A stretch of 64,000 nt of DNA from positions 2,046,001 to 2,110,000 of the forward strand of contig NZ_OZ246980.1 in NCBI RefSeq assembly GCF_965232525.1, given 5' to 3'. Both the position numbers and the translations under genes were made by a program. Under the pieces are notes generated by a model. That model was given only the letters and a program-made list of their open reading frames with translations, was not told the origin of the DNA and searched no databases. The DNA comes from Bauldia sp965232525. GTDB lineage: Bacteria > Pseudomonadota > Alphaproteobacteria > Rhizobiales > Kaistiaceae. Shown here in pieces: positions 44,146-52,982 of this stretch (its first letter is position 1; each line of letters starts with the position of its first letter).

Positions 44146-45381
44146 ATGGCCGAAGCCCTTCCGAACCTGGCGAACCGGGACTGGTTCCAGGCAAAGGCCG
44201 TGCGAACGGTGTTCGAGATACTCGATGCCGATGGCCCACCATCGCGGATCGTCGGTGGCGCGGTCCGCGATGCGCTGGCCGGCGTTCCGGTCGGCGACGT
44301 TGATTTCGCCACACCGCTCAGCCCCGATTCGGTCATCGAACAGGCTGGCAAGTCCAGCCTGAAGATCGTCCCGACGGGCGTTTCGCATGGCACCGTTACC
44401 GTCGTAGCCGAAGGCATCGGGTTCCAGGTCACCACGCTGCGTGAGGACATCGAAACCGACGGGCGCCACGCGGTCGTTCGGTTTGGAGACGACTGGACCG
44501 CCGATGCCCGCCGTCGCGACTTCACCGTCAACGCGCTGTCGGTTGATGCCACGGGGCACGTTCACGATCCGCTCGGTGGGTTGCCGGACATCGAAGCTCG
44601 GCTGATCCGCTTCATCGGCGATCCGGATCAGCGCATCGCCGAGGACCACCTGCGGCTCCTCCGCTTCTTTCGCTTCAATGCGACGTTCGCGTCCGGGCCG
44701 CTCGATCCAGCCGGCCTGTCTGCCGCGATCCGCGCGCGCCATTCGTTGCGCGACCTGTCGGCCGAGCGGATCGGCGAGGAGATGCGGCGGCTGGTCCTCG
44801 GTGGGCGAGCTGCCGAGATCGCCGGGATCATGCAGGACGCCGGTGTTCTCGGCGTTGTACTGGGTGGAGTCGGCTATATCGGGCCGCTTCAGCGGCTCGC
44901 GGCATTTGCCCCGCAGAGCGGTGCGGCGTTGCGCCTCGCCGCGTTGGGATGTCGGGTTCAGGACGACGTCGAGCGTCTCGCTGACCGGCTTCGCCTTTCG
45001 AATGCCGAGAGCGAACGAATGGACAGCGCCCTCGTCAACGCGCGCAAAATCGCCGTGCCGATGACCGAGCACGCTGCGAAGCGGATGCTCTATCGCTGTG
45101 GTGCCGACGCGTGGCGTGACGCCGTAGCGCTCGGCTTCGCCTGGGCGGCGGGCGGCGACAACGACGAGGCTTGGCAAATGCTCCTTAGCCTTCCTGATCG
45201 CTGGGCGGTCCCGGCTTTTCCATTGACGGGAGCGGACGTCCGGAAGCTGGGAGTCGCCACCGGGCCGGCGGTCGGATCGTTGCTGCGATCGATCGAGTCC
45301 TGGTGGATCGAGTCAGATTTTCAGCCCGACGAGGACGCATTGCGCCGCCGGCTGCAGCAGATGGTGAGTGTTGCCCAATAA
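44146..45381 (+). CDS. cca: CCA tRNA nucleotidyltransferase (class II poly(A) polymerase family)
   Basis: A 411-residue enzyme that adds or repairs the CCA end of tRNAs. RIVGGAVRDALAGVPVGDVD (residues 26-45) holds the nucleotidyltransferase motif with the metal-binding Asp pair. RRRDFTVNALSVD and DPLGGLPDIEARLIRFIGDP are further motifs, and EDHLRLLRFFRFNA is the helical head and neck. It follows DUF6111. The tRNA gene in this window already encodes CCA, so a repair role is likely for it. Confidence 0.95.
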   Translation: MAEALPNLANRDWFQAKAVRTVFEILDADGPPSRIVGGAVRDALAGVPVGDVDFATPLSPDSVIEQAGKSSLKIVPTGVSHGTVTVVAEGIGFQVTTLREDIETDGRHAVVRFGDDWTADARRRDFTVNALSVDATGHVHDPLGGLPDIEARLIRFIGDPDQRIAEDHLRLLRFFRFNATFASGPLDPAGLSAAIRARHSLRDLSAERIGEEMRRLVLGGRAAEIAGIMQDAGVLGVVLGGVGYIGPLQRLAAFAPQSGAALRLAALGCRVQDDVERLADRLRLSNAESERMDSALVNARKIAVPMTEHAAKRMLYRCGADAWRDAVALGFAWAAGGDNDEAWQMLLSLPDRWAVPAFPLTGADVRKLGVATGPAVGSLLRSIESWWIESDFQPDEDALRRRLQQMVSVAQ

Positions 45382-45420
45382 GACTTGGGCGCGGTCCGGA
45401 ATTCGGTTAGCTTCCGCCGC

Positions 45421-45987
45421 ATGGCGAGGAAAAGAAGAAATCGCGTCAAACGCATGTGGAAGACGGTTGCCGTCTTCCTGTTCGGCGGCGTCGTCGGTTC
45501 TGCGTTCGGTGTCGCCGTCGGACTATTCGCATACCCGTTCCTGTTTCCGCCGCCGGCGGCCAATGAGATGCTGACAGCGGCCGATCGCTCCAATCTGGTG
45601 GCGACCGGCACTTTCATCCACGCCGACCCATCCGATCCCATCCACTACGGCAGCGGTGGCGTCAGCGTGTACGAGCGGACGGTTTTCCTCGAGCCTGACT
45701 TCGAGGTTGGCCCGGGGCCGAAGTACCACGTCTATCTGGTGCCGAAAGCGAATATTCGAGACTCTAGAGACGTCGTTGACACCATGTATGTGGATCTCGG
45801 CCAGTTGCGTGCTTTCGAGGGCAGCCAGCGCTACGAAATCCCGGCGGGGGTGGATCTCGCTGACTTTCCCAGCGTTGTTATCTGGTGCGAGGCGTTTTCG
45901 GTGCTGATCTCGCCCGCCGACCTCGATCCGGCAGGGACGGCCTCAGAAACCGACGAACCGGCGACGGCTGCGGCGGAGCAGGGCTGA
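45421..45987 (+). CDS. DM13-domain protein with N-terminal membrane anchor
   Basis: A 188-residue protein. A basic start (MARKRRNRVKRMWK) is followed by one membrane helix (residues 15-35), so the rest is periplasmic. GSGGVSVYERTVFLEPDFEV and the end VVIWCEAFSVLISPADL are typical of DM13, a cytochrome-like domain thought to act in redox reactions, with its conserved cysteine present. ATG 45421 or ATG 45454 may be the start. The VOC gene follows after four bases. Confidence 0.85.
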   Translation: MARKRRNRVKRMWKTVAVFLFGGVVGSAFGVAVGLFAYPFLFPPPAANEMLTAADRSNLVATGTFIHADPSDPIHYGSGGVSVYERTVFLEPDFEVGPGPKYHVYLVPKANIRDSRDVVDTMYVDLGQLRAFEGSQRYEIPAGVDLADFPSVVIWCEAFSVLISPADLDPAGTASETDEPATAAAEQG

Positions 45988-45991
45988 TCCA

Positions 45992-46363
45992 ATGGAAAAG
46001 GTCGACGGCATCGGTGGCGTGTTCTTCCGGGCCGAAGACCCCGACGCGCTTGCCGGCTGGTATGAGGCCCATCTGGGCGTAACCCGAACGCCGGACAGTT
46101 ACGACAAGCCGTGTTGGACCCAGGCGGCGGGCGAGACCGTGTTCGCCCCGTTTCCGCGTGATACCGACTATTTCGGCCGTGCCGACAAGCAGTGGATGGT
46201 GAACTTCCGGGTGAGCGATCTCGACGCGATGGTTGCCCAGCTGCGCGCCGCCGGCATCGCCGTCGAGGTGGACGAATCGGACTATCCCAATGGCCGCTTC
46301 GCTCATCTAAGCGACCCGGAGGGCAACCGCATCGAATTATGGGAACCCAAGACTCCGGCGTAG
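45992..46363 (+). CDS. VOC-family (glyoxalase/bleomycin-resistance fold) protein
   Basis: A 123-residue protein with two paired beta-alpha-beta modules. GVFFRAEDPDALAGWYEAHL starts the first, and NFRVSDLDAMVAQLRAAGI starts the second. The C-terminal HLSDPEGNRIELWEP is the usual metal-ligand Glu region. Substrate and reaction cannot be inferred from sequence. It follows the DM13 gene by four bases. Confidence 0.9.
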   Translation: MEKVDGIGGVFFRAEDPDALAGWYEAHLGVTRTPDSYDKPCWTQAAGETVFAPFPRDTDYFGRADKQWMVNFRVSDLDAMVAQLRAAGIAVEVDESDYPNGRFAHLSDPEGNRIELWEPKTPA

Positions 46364-46429
46364 CCGCTTGACCTCGGTGTTGACCTTCCGGCGGTCGCGT
46401 TCTGAGATGGGCTTGCGAGGAGGTGTGAA

Positions 46430-46921
46430 ATGCGGCTGATCAACGTTCTCTGTCTTTCGACCGCGATGGGTCTTGCCTCGGTTGCGGCATTCGCCGCCGC
46501 GCAAGACAGCCAAGCGGCTGCGGAGGAAGCACTCGACGCGTATCTGGAATACGCGGCGCTCTATCATGAGAACGAGCCAAGCATGGAGGACGTGCGGCCG
46601 TTCATTCACTATCCGTTTATCTACCTGACCGATGGCGAACGGCACGTCGTCACCAGCGACGAAGAGCTCGCCGACGGTATCGACCTCTATCACGAAACGT
46701 TGCGGGGTATGGACTGGACCGAGAGCGCACTGATCGATGGCGCCTTCGCCGTCCCGCTCAACACGAACTCAGCGCTGATCACCGCCGAATGGGAGCACCG
46801 CATAGACGACGGCTTCCTTGGCGATTGCGCCGTCTATGGCTACCGGCACGTGATGACAAAACACGCGGGAACGTGGCAGCTCACATTGACGGCGTTCAGC
46901 GGCTGCGTTGAGCCGCCATAG
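46430..46921 (+). CDS. Secreted protein of unknown function (NTF2/SnoaL-like fold possible)
   Basis: A 163-residue protein with a signal peptide (residues 1-24, ending AAFAAA). ATG 46430 has AGGAGG upstream. The mature part has AAEEALDAYLEYAALYHE, a Pro-Phe-Ile-His-Tyr-Pro segment and SALITAEWEHRIDDG, an order of helices then strands that resembles SnoaL-like proteins. Two cysteines, one in GDCAVYGYRHVM and one in AFSGCVEP, could form a disulfide. The function is unknown. Confidence 0.72.
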   Translation: MRLINVLCLSTAMGLASVAAFAAAQDSQAAAEEALDAYLEYAALYHENEPSMEDVRPFIHYPFIYLTDGERHVVTSDEELADGIDLYHETLRGMDWTESALIDGAFAVPLNTNSALITAEWEHRIDDGFLGDCAVYGYRHVMTKHAGTWQLTLTAFSGCVEPP

Positions 46922-46927
46922 CCCGAA

Positions 46928-47836
46928 TTAAGGCCACTTTGCCACGGGCGGCATCGACGACAGGATCGAGTCGACATTGCCGCCGGTCTTCAGCCCGAAG
47001 ATCGTGCCGCGGTCGTAAATCAGGTTGAACTCCACGTAGCGACCGCGTCGAACCAGCTGCTCCTCGCGCTCAGCGTCAGTCCACGGCGTCGCGAAATTCC
47101 GGCGGACGAGCCCTGGGTAGACGTCGAGAAACGCCAGTCCAACCGCCTGGGTGAAGGCGAAATCCTGTTCCCAATCGCCGGTATTGATCCAGTCGTAGAA
47201 GATGCCGCCGATGCCGCGTGGTTCGTTGCGGTGCTTCAGGAAGAAGTACTCGTCGCACCAGGCCTTGAAGCGGTCGTGGTCGCCGCTTGGGTGGGCATCG
47301 CACGCCGCCTTCATCGCCGCGTGGAAGGCGATCGAGTCGGGATGGTCCTGGCTCCGGTGCCGGTCGAGCACCGGCGTCAGGTCCGCGCCGCCGCCGAACC
47401 ATTGCCGGCTGGTGACCACCATGCGCGTGTTCATGTGAACCGCCGGGACATGCGGATTCTGCATGTGGGCGATCAGCGAGATGCCGCTCGCCCAAAACGC
47501 CGGGTTTTCCTCCGCACCGGGAATCTCCTTGCGAAACTCGGGCGAGAATTCGCCATGCACCGTGGACACATGAACGCCAACCTTCTCGAACACCCGTCCG
47601 CGCATCACGGCCATCACCCCGCCGCCGCCGGGCGCACCGGAATGGTCTTTGCGGTCCCAGGGTGTGCGCACGAACCGCCCCGGCGCCTGGTCGGCAAGCG
47701 GCGCACCGTCCGGAAGATCGTCCTCAATCGCCTCGAACGCCGTTGTGATCTGATCGCGCAGGTCGGCAAACCAGGCGGAGGCGCGGGCCTGTTTGTCTTC
47801 CAGGTCGGCCGGAAGGGTGGGCGCGGGATCGGTCAT
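46928..47836 (-). CDS. hemF: Oxygen-dependent coproporphyrinogen III oxidase
   Basis: A 302-residue enzyme of heme synthesis that converts coproporphyrinogen III to protoporphyrinogen IX using oxygen. WFGGGADLTPVL, CDEYFFLKHRNEPRGIGGIF and RRGRYVEFNLIYDRGTIFGL are its fingerprint segments, and the length is normal. The start overlaps the trmL stop by four bases. It indicates an aerobic lifestyle. Confidence 0.97.
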   Translation of the reverse strand: MTDPAPTLPADLEDKQARASAWFADLRDQITTAFEAIEDDLPDGAPLADQAPGRFVRTPWDRKDHSGAPGGGGVMAVMRGRVFEKVGVHVSTVHGEFSPEFRKEIPGAEENPAFWASGISLIAHMQNPHVPAVHMNTRMVVTSRQWFGGGADLTPVLDRHRSQDHPDSIAFHAAMKAACDAHPSGDHDRFKAWCDEYFFLKHRNEPRGIGGIFYDWINTGDWEQDFAFTQAVGLAFLDVYPGLVRRNFATPWTDAEREEQLVRRGRYVEFNLIYDRGTIFGLKTGGNVDSILSSMPPVAKWP

Positions 47837-48306
47837 TCGGGGCCTCGGGTTGTCACTGGAAAACCGCCGGTCTGGCGGAGGGCCTCGCCCAATACCATGG
47901 CCGCGGCGGCGGCGACATTGAGCGAGCGCAGGCCGGATCGCATCGGAATCAGCAGCCGCGCGTCCGCCGCGGCGTGGATTTCCTCGGGGACGCCGGCACT
48001 TTCCCGCCCGAACAGCAGCACGTCGTCGTCGCGAAAGGTGAAATCCGCGTAAGCCACGTCCGCATGTGTGGTAAGAAGAATTATCCGCCGCGACTCACGC
48101 CAACTCACAAACGCCGCCCATCCTGTGTGCCGGCGAAGGTCGACGGCGGCGATGTAGTCCATGCCGGCCCGTCGCAGGGCTCGGTCGGACATGTCGAACC
48201 CGGCCGGTTCGATAATGTGGACGCTGGCGCCAAGGCAGGCGCCGAGCCTCAGGATGTTCCCTGTGTTCTGGGGAATGTCCGGTTGATAGAGCGCGATCGC
48301 GATCAT
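47833..48306 (-). CDS. trmL: tRNA (cytidine(34)-2'-O)-methyltransferase
   Basis: A 157-residue SpoU-type trefoil-knot methyltransferase that modifies the wobble base of leucine tRNAs. ALYQPDIPQNTGNILRLGAC is the family start. DDVLLFGRESAGVPEEIH and LLIPMRSGLRSLNVAAAAAM form the knot and SAM site. It overlaps hemF by four bases and diverges from the ABC exporter gene across 92 bases. Confidence 0.96.
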   Translation of the reverse strand: MIAIALYQPDIPQNTGNILRLGACLGASVHIIEPAGFDMSDRALRRAGMDYIAAVDLRRHTGWAAFVSWRESRRIILLTTHADVAYADFTFRDDDVLLFGRESAGVPEEIHAAADARLLIPMRSGLRSLNVAAAAAMVLGEALRQTGGFPVTTRGPE

Positions 48307-48398
48307 GCCGGCCTCTCGGGTGTCTTGCTGCGCCCGGGCCCTAGTTTATGGAGCGCCGATGGTGTGTGCGCCAGAGCCGCGCGGAAAATAGAGAACCG

Positions 48399-50261
48399 AT
48401 GCTGAAGTGGCTTGCTAATCTGAGTGATCCTTTCGTCGAGGCGCCGGTGATCCGGCCGCCGGAGGGGCTGCTCGCCTTCTATCGCTACTTCATCGCGCCG
48501 GTTCGCGGGCTTCTTGCTGCCATCATCATCGTTTCACTGATTGCCTCCCTGTCGGAACTGGCGCTGTTCGTTTTCCTCGGCCAGCTGGTCGACCTCACCA
48601 CCGAGGCGACCTCACCGGCGAGCTTCTTCAGCGACCACGCCTGGCTGCTCGCTGGGATGGCGGTCGTGGTGCTGGTGATCCGGCCGGCGAGCGTGCTCTT
48701 GTCGCGTGGTCTCACCAGTGTAGCCTTCGTTCCGTCGCTGACGGCGCTCGTCCGTTGGCGGAGCTACCGCTACGTCCTGCGCCAGAGCCTGTCGTTCTTC
48801 CAGAACGATTTCGCCGGTCGTGTCGCCCAGAAGGTGATGCAGAGCGGCCCGGCATTGCGGGAAAGTGTCGTCAACGTGGTCGAAGGCGTGTGGACGCTGA
48901 TCATCTATCTGGTCGGCATCCTGATCCTGTTCGCCGGGCTGGACTTGTGGCTGATCGTGCCGGTCCTGTTCTGGGTTGCCGCCTACGCGGTCACCATCGT
49001 CCGGCTCGTGCCGCCGGTTCGCGAGCGCTCGCAGGCGCTGGCGGAGGCCAATTCCGGGCTCTCGGGGCGGATCGTCGACGGCTACACCAATATCCAAGCG
49101 GTCAAGTTGTTCGCCCACGCCGAACGCGAGGACGCCTTCGCCTATGATGGCTTTGTCCGGCAAGTGGGCGCCTTCCGCCGGCTGGCCGGCGCGATTCTCT
49201 TGATGATGACCTCGCTCAGCATCATCAACAGCCTGTTGATCTTCGCGGTCGCCGGATTGGCACTTTGGTTGTGGTCGACGGGGGCGATCAGCGTCGGCAG
49301 CATCGCCATGGCAAGCGCCCTGGTGATCCGCTTGAACCAGATGTCGGCCTGGATCCTGCGGACGATCACATCGCTGTTTGAAAACATCGGCACGCTGCAG
49401 AATGCCATCGAGACCATCAGCCGTCCGAGCGAAGTGATCGACCGGCCGGCGGCGCGTAATCTTGTTGTTAAGGACGGTGCGATCCGTTTTGAGTCGATCC
49501 GCTTCCACTACGGACGGGACGACGGCGGTGTCATCGAAGACCTGTCGCTCGACGTCGCGCCAGGCGAAAAGGTCGGCCTCGTCGGCCGCTCAGGTGCCGG
49601 CAAGTCGACCTTGGTTAACCTGCTTCTGCGCCTCTATGACCTAGAAGGCGGCCGCATTCTGATCGACGGTCACGACATCGCCGATGTGACCCAGGAATCG
49701 CTGCGCAGCCAGATCGGCATGGTCACCCAGGATACCGCGCTGCTGCACCGCTCGGTGCGCGATAACATCCGCTATGGCCGACCGCAGGCCACCGAGGAGG
49801 AGATCGTCGCTGCGGCGCGCCATGCGCACGCCCATGACTTCATCGGTGATTTGCGCGATCTCGGCGGACGCACCGGCTACGACGCCCAGGTCGGCGAACG
49901 CGGCGTGAAGCTGTCTGGCGGCCAGCGCCAACGGGTGGCGATTGCCCGGCTCCTGCTGAAGGACGCCCCGATTCTCGTTCTCGATGAAGCGACCAGCGCG
50001 CTGGATTCGGAAGTCGAGGCGGCGATCCAGGAGCAGCTCTACGGGCTGATGGCCGGCCGCACGGTGATCGCCATCGCCCACCGCTTGTCGACCATCGCCG
50101 TGCTCGACCGGCTGATCGTGATGGACGAGGGGGGGATCGTCGAGACCGGCACCCACGAAGAATTGCTCCGTCGCGGCGGCCTCTACGCCACTTTGTGGCA
50201 CCGCCAGTCTGGTGGCTTCCTGGGTCTTGACGCGCCGGCCGATCAGGCCGCCGCTGAGTGA
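48399..50261 (+). CDS. ABC half-exporter (fused membrane and ATPase domains), copy A
   Basis: A 620-residue half-transporter. An N-terminal domain with six helices (about residues 30-320) is followed by an ATPase domain. This has Walker A GLVGRSGAGKSTLVNLLL, signature LSGGQRQRVAIARL, Walker B LVLDEATSALDS and H-loop IAIAHRLSTI. ATG 48399 is preferred over the upstream frame opening at 48348. It is paralogous to copies B and C: all share a DP-PP-LLAF N-terminal pattern, DSYTNIQ-VKLFAH-type segments (here DGYTNIQAVKLFAHA) and an HRQSGGFL end. The cargo is unknown; an envelope lipid or toxic compound is possible. Confidence 0.92.
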   Translation: MLKWLANLSDPFVEAPVIRPPEGLLAFYRYFIAPVRGLLAAIIIVSLIASLSELALFVFLGQLVDLTTEATSPASFFSDHAWLLAGMAVVVLVIRPASVLLSRGLTSVAFVPSLTALVRWRSYRYVLRQSLSFFQNDFAGRVAQKVMQSGPALRESVVNVVEGVWTLIIYLVGILILFAGLDLWLIVPVLFWVAAYAVTIVRLVPPVRERSQALAEANSGLSGRIVDGYTNIQAVKLFAHAEREDAFAYDGFVRQVGAFRRLAGAILLMMTSLSIINSLLIFAVAGLALWLWSTGAISVGSIAMASALVIRLNQMSAWILRTITSLFENIGTLQNAIETISRPSEVIDRPAARNLVVKDGAIRFESIRFHYGRDDGGVIEDLSLDVAPGEKVGLVGRSGAGKSTLVNLLLRLYDLEGGRILIDGHDIADVTQESLRSQIGMVTQDTALLHRSVRDNIRYGRPQATEEEIVAAARHAHAHDFIGDLRDLGGRTGYDAQVGERGVKLSGGQRQRVAIARLLLKDAPILVLDEATSALDSEVEAAIQEQLYGLMAGRTVIAIAHRLSTIAVLDRLIVMDEGGIVETGTHEELLRRGGLYATLWHRQSGGFLGLDAPADQAAAE

Positions 50262-50680
50262 CGGGTCCGAAGCGCGTCCAGCGCCCATTTGCCGGCACCG
50301 ACGGCCATCAGGGCAAGCATCCCGGAGACCATGGTCAGCTCGGATTCGTAGAGATACTGCCCGGTGCTGCTGGTGTCGCCGCGATTGAAGATAACGTCTG
50401 CCAGGACGGTGAATACCGCCAGGGCGAGAGCGGTCAGGCGAGTTAGAAGGCCGACCGTCAGGAATATCGGCCCAAGAATTTCGAGCAGGATAACGAAGGG
50501 CAGCAGAAACGCCGGAACGCCCTGAGACTCCATGAACTGGGCCGTGCTCGCATAGTTCTGGATTTTGTCGAGGCCAGCCGGAAAGAAATTCCAGGCCAAT
50601 AGGAGCCGGGCGGCGAGGAGAAGTGGGTCGGCCAAAGCAGCAAAGCCCCGGTCGATTGCATTCAACAATCCAACCAGCAT
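50243..50680 (-). CDS. DoxX-family membrane protein
   Basis: A 145-residue protein with four predicted helices. LLAARLLLAWNFFPAGLDKI and VILLEILGPIFLTVGLLTRL are typical DoxX segments. ATG 50680 has AGAGGTGA upstream and is preferred to an upstream start at 50725. The 3' end overlaps copy A of the exporter by 19 bases in convergent orientation. DoxX proteins are often linked to quinone or redox functions. Confidence 0.88.
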   Translation of the reverse strand: MLVGLLNAIDRGFAALADPLLLAARLLLAWNFFPAGLDKIQNYASTAQFMESQGVPAFLLPFVILLEILGPIFLTVGLLTRLTALALAVFTVLADVIFNRGDTSSTGQYLYESELTMVSGMLALMAVGAGKWALDALRTRHSAAA

Positions 50681-50874
50681 GTCGTCACCTCTGAGCGATG
50701 TCTGAGTCGTCGCAGACTGTAGCATGCCCAGCCGGTAGGTGTTGTTGCGCGGCGATCACACCGTCGAATCGGCCTGATTGTTTATGCCGCTTTGGGTTGA
50801 AACGATAACGCGACAGGTGTAGAGCTTCGGGCTTCTACGACACGAGTCGGCCCGCGCGGCCTAAGGAGGCATGA

Positions 50875-50943
50875 ATGAGAAGCAGTATGTCGATCATTCG
50901 CTCCGTTGTCGTGCGCTATCGTCGGCCGGCGGACGGTTTTTAA
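50875..50943 (+). CDS. Possible 22-residue leader peptide
   Basis: ATG 50875 lies five bases after a perfect AAGGAGG and encodes MRSSMSIIRSVVVRYRRPAD followed by GF and TAA. The peptide is rich in Arg, Val and Ile. Its 3' end lies inside the terminator-like hairpin at 50920-50935. An alternative ATG at 50871 in another frame would give 34 residues but sits too close to the ribosome site. No family is recognised. Confidence 0.3.
   Translation: MRSSMSIIRSVVVRYRRPADGF
50920..50941 (+). terminator. Terminator-like palindrome with T-run
   Basis: CGTCGGCCGGCGGACG is self-complementary at 14 of 16 positions and is followed by G and TTTTT. The stem has one mismatch and a small loop, so it is only moderately strong. 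It lies 161 bases upstream of the ABC copy B start. Confidence 0.35.
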
Positions 50944-51101
50944 CACCGCCCCACTTCATCCTTCTTCGATAGACGTTTCGCGGGGCAGCGACCGCTCCCG
51001 GTCCTGACTCGCGCCCGTTCCAACTTCAACGCAGAGCGTCGACCCGCGCGACGGCGTCCGGCCGTGTGCCGGCGGGGCGTAACTCTGCCACAGGTGCTCC
51101 C

Positions 51102-52955
51102 ATGTTTCGGTTCTTCGAAACCCTGATCGATCCATTCCGTCGGCACGACGAGTCGATGCCGCCGCCGACCTTGCTCGCCTTCTACTGGCGCTACACCCGG
51201 CAGGTCTGGCCCGGCTTGGTTGGCTTGCTGGCCGCTGGGTTCATGGTCGCCATCATCGAGGTCGCTCTGTACGACTATGTCGGCTCGATCGTCGATCTCT
51301 TGCAGGACACCAGTCCGGCCGACCTCTTGTCCGACTATGGCGGCGTCTTCCTATGGATGGCGTTCGTCATTGTGCTGGCGCGGCCGGTGATGATCATGCT
51401 GCAGCAGTTGCTGATCGATCAGACGCTGGTGCCATCCTTCACCAATCTCGTCCGCTGGCAGAACCACCGCTACGTCGTTCGTCAGTCGGTCGGTTTCTTC
51501 AACGATGATTTCGCCGGCCGGATCGCATCGAAGATCGTCCAGACCGGGCCGTCCGTTCGCGAATCGGTGGTCCAGTCGTGTGAGGCGATCTGGTTCGTCT
51601 CGGTCTATTCGACCAGCGCGGTGATCCTGTTTGCCGACATCGACTGGCGCCTGGCCTTGCCGGTGGTTGTCTGGATCGCGTTTTTCGTTGGCATCCTCGT
51701 CTTCTTCGTGCCGCGCATTCGCGACCGCTCGACCGAGGTGTCCGAAGCGCGGTCGACGCTGACCGGGCGTCTGGTCGACAGCTACACCAATATCCAGACG
51801 GTGAAGCTTTTCGCCCACGCTGCGCGCGAGGACACCTACGCGCGCGAGGCGATCGACGACCATAACGAGAAGCTCAGAGCCGAAACGCGCCTGATCACCG
51901 TCATGAATGGCTCCGTCGTTTTCTCCAACAGCCTGCTGATCGCCGGCACCATGGCGCTGGCCGTCTGGCTATGGGTCGGCGGCGAGCTGACCCTGGGCGC
52001 GATCGCCGTGACCAGCGGCATGACCATCCGCATTTCCACCATGTCAGGCTGGATCATGTGGACCGCGATCAACGTTTTCGAGGCGATGGGGACGGTGCAG
52101 GAGGGGATGGAAACCATCGCTCAGCCCAACACCCTCGTCGATGAGCCTGGGGCGCCGGCGCTGCACGTCGAGCGCGGCGCCATCGGCTACGAGCATGTCC
52201 GCTTCCATTACGGAAAGGCCAAGGGTGTCATCGAGGACCTGTCGCTCGACATCGCGCCGGGCGAAAAGGTCGGACTGGTCGGGCGGTCGGGTGCGGGCAA
52301 GTCGACGCTGGTCAACCTGCTGCTGCGCTTCTACGACCTCGAGGCCGGCCGTATTCTGATCGACGGTCAGGATATCGCCAAGGTCAGCCAGGAGTCGCTG
52401 AGACGCCAGATCGGGCTGGTGACGCAGGACACCTCGCTGCTGCACCGGTCGATTCGCGACAACATCGCTTACGGCCGGCCGGAGGCTGACGATGCGGAGG
52501 TCGAGGCGGCGGCCCGATTGGCCCACGCCGACCTGTTCATTCCCGACCTGATCGACAGTCGCGGCCGAGCCGGGCTCGACGCCCATGTCGGCGAGCGTGG
52601 CGTGAAACTGTCAGGTGGCCAGCGGCAGAGGATTGCCATTGCCCGCGTCCTGCTCAAGGATGCGCCGATCCTGGTGCTCGACGAAGCGACCAGCGCCCTC
52701 GATTCGGAGGTTGAGGCGGCGATCCAGGAATCGCTGTACCGGCTGATGCGGGGCAAGACCGTGATCGCCATCGCCCATCGATTGTCGACGATTGCCGCGA
52801 TGGACCGGCTGGTGGTGATGGACGCGGGGCGTATCGTTGAAACCGGGTCGCACCGCGAATTGCTGGCGCATGACGGCATCTATGCCCAGCTATGGAAACA
52901 CCAGTCCGGTGGTTTCCTGGGCGCGGAAGCGGATGAAGCGGTCGCGGCCGAATAG
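51102..52955 (+). CDS. ABC half-exporter (fused membrane and ATPase domains), copy B
   Basis: A 617-residue paralogue of copies A and C. The membrane domain spans about residues 30-320, and VDSYTNIQTVKLFAHA lies in its cytoplasmic loop. The ATPase domain has GLVGRSGAGKSTLVNLLL, LSGGQRQRIAIARV, LVLDEATSALDS and IAIAHRLSTI. It ends KHQSGGFLGAEADEA. ATG 51102 is chosen by alignment; the open frame goes back to 51066. It is followed 27 bases later by copy C, so B and C may form a heterodimer made from one transcript. Confidence 0.92.
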   Translation: MFRFFETLIDPFRRHDESMPPPTLLAFYWRYTRQVWPGLVGLLAAGFMVAIIEVALYDYVGSIVDLLQDTSPADLLSDYGGVFLWMAFVIVLARPVMIMLQQLLIDQTLVPSFTNLVRWQNHRYVVRQSVGFFNDDFAGRIASKIVQTGPSVRESVVQSCEAIWFVSVYSTSAVILFADIDWRLALPVVVWIAFFVGILVFFVPRIRDRSTEVSEARSTLTGRLVDSYTNIQTVKLFAHAAREDTYAREAIDDHNEKLRAETRLITVMNGSVVFSNSLLIAGTMALAVWLWVGGELTLGAIAVTSGMTIRISTMSGWIMWTAINVFEAMGTVQEGMETIAQPNTLVDEPGAPALHVERGAIGYEHVRFHYGKAKGVIEDLSLDIAPGEKVGLVGRSGAGKSTLVNLLLRFYDLEAGRILIDGQDIAKVSQESLRRQIGLVTQDTSLLHRSIRDNIAYGRPEADDAEVEAAARLAHADLFIPDLIDSRGRAGLDAHVGERGVKLSGGQRQRIAIARVLLKDAPILVLDEATSALDSEVEAAIQESLYRLMRGKTVIAIAHRLSTIAAMDRLVVMDAGRIVETGSHRELLAHDGIYAQLWKHQSGGFLGAEADEAVAAE

Positions 52956-52982
52956 GGCCGCGACTTCGATTGCTTGGTGACG

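Larger units (their letters stand above)
50797..50943 (+). promoter_or_regulatory. Leader-like region before ABC copy B, with hairpin, tiny ORF and terminator-like end
   Basis: The gap 50681-51101 (421 bases) has no ordinary gene. It holds a weak promoter (TTGAAA at 50797, 17 bases, TAGAGC at 50820) and a hairpin with a UUCGG-type loop at 50819-50838. AAGGAGG lies at 50863-50869, then a 22-codon ORF at 50875-50943. An imperfect palindrome at 50920-50935 is followed by five T. This order resembles an attenuator. The remaining 158 bases to the ABC gene show no further motif. Confidence 0.35.
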
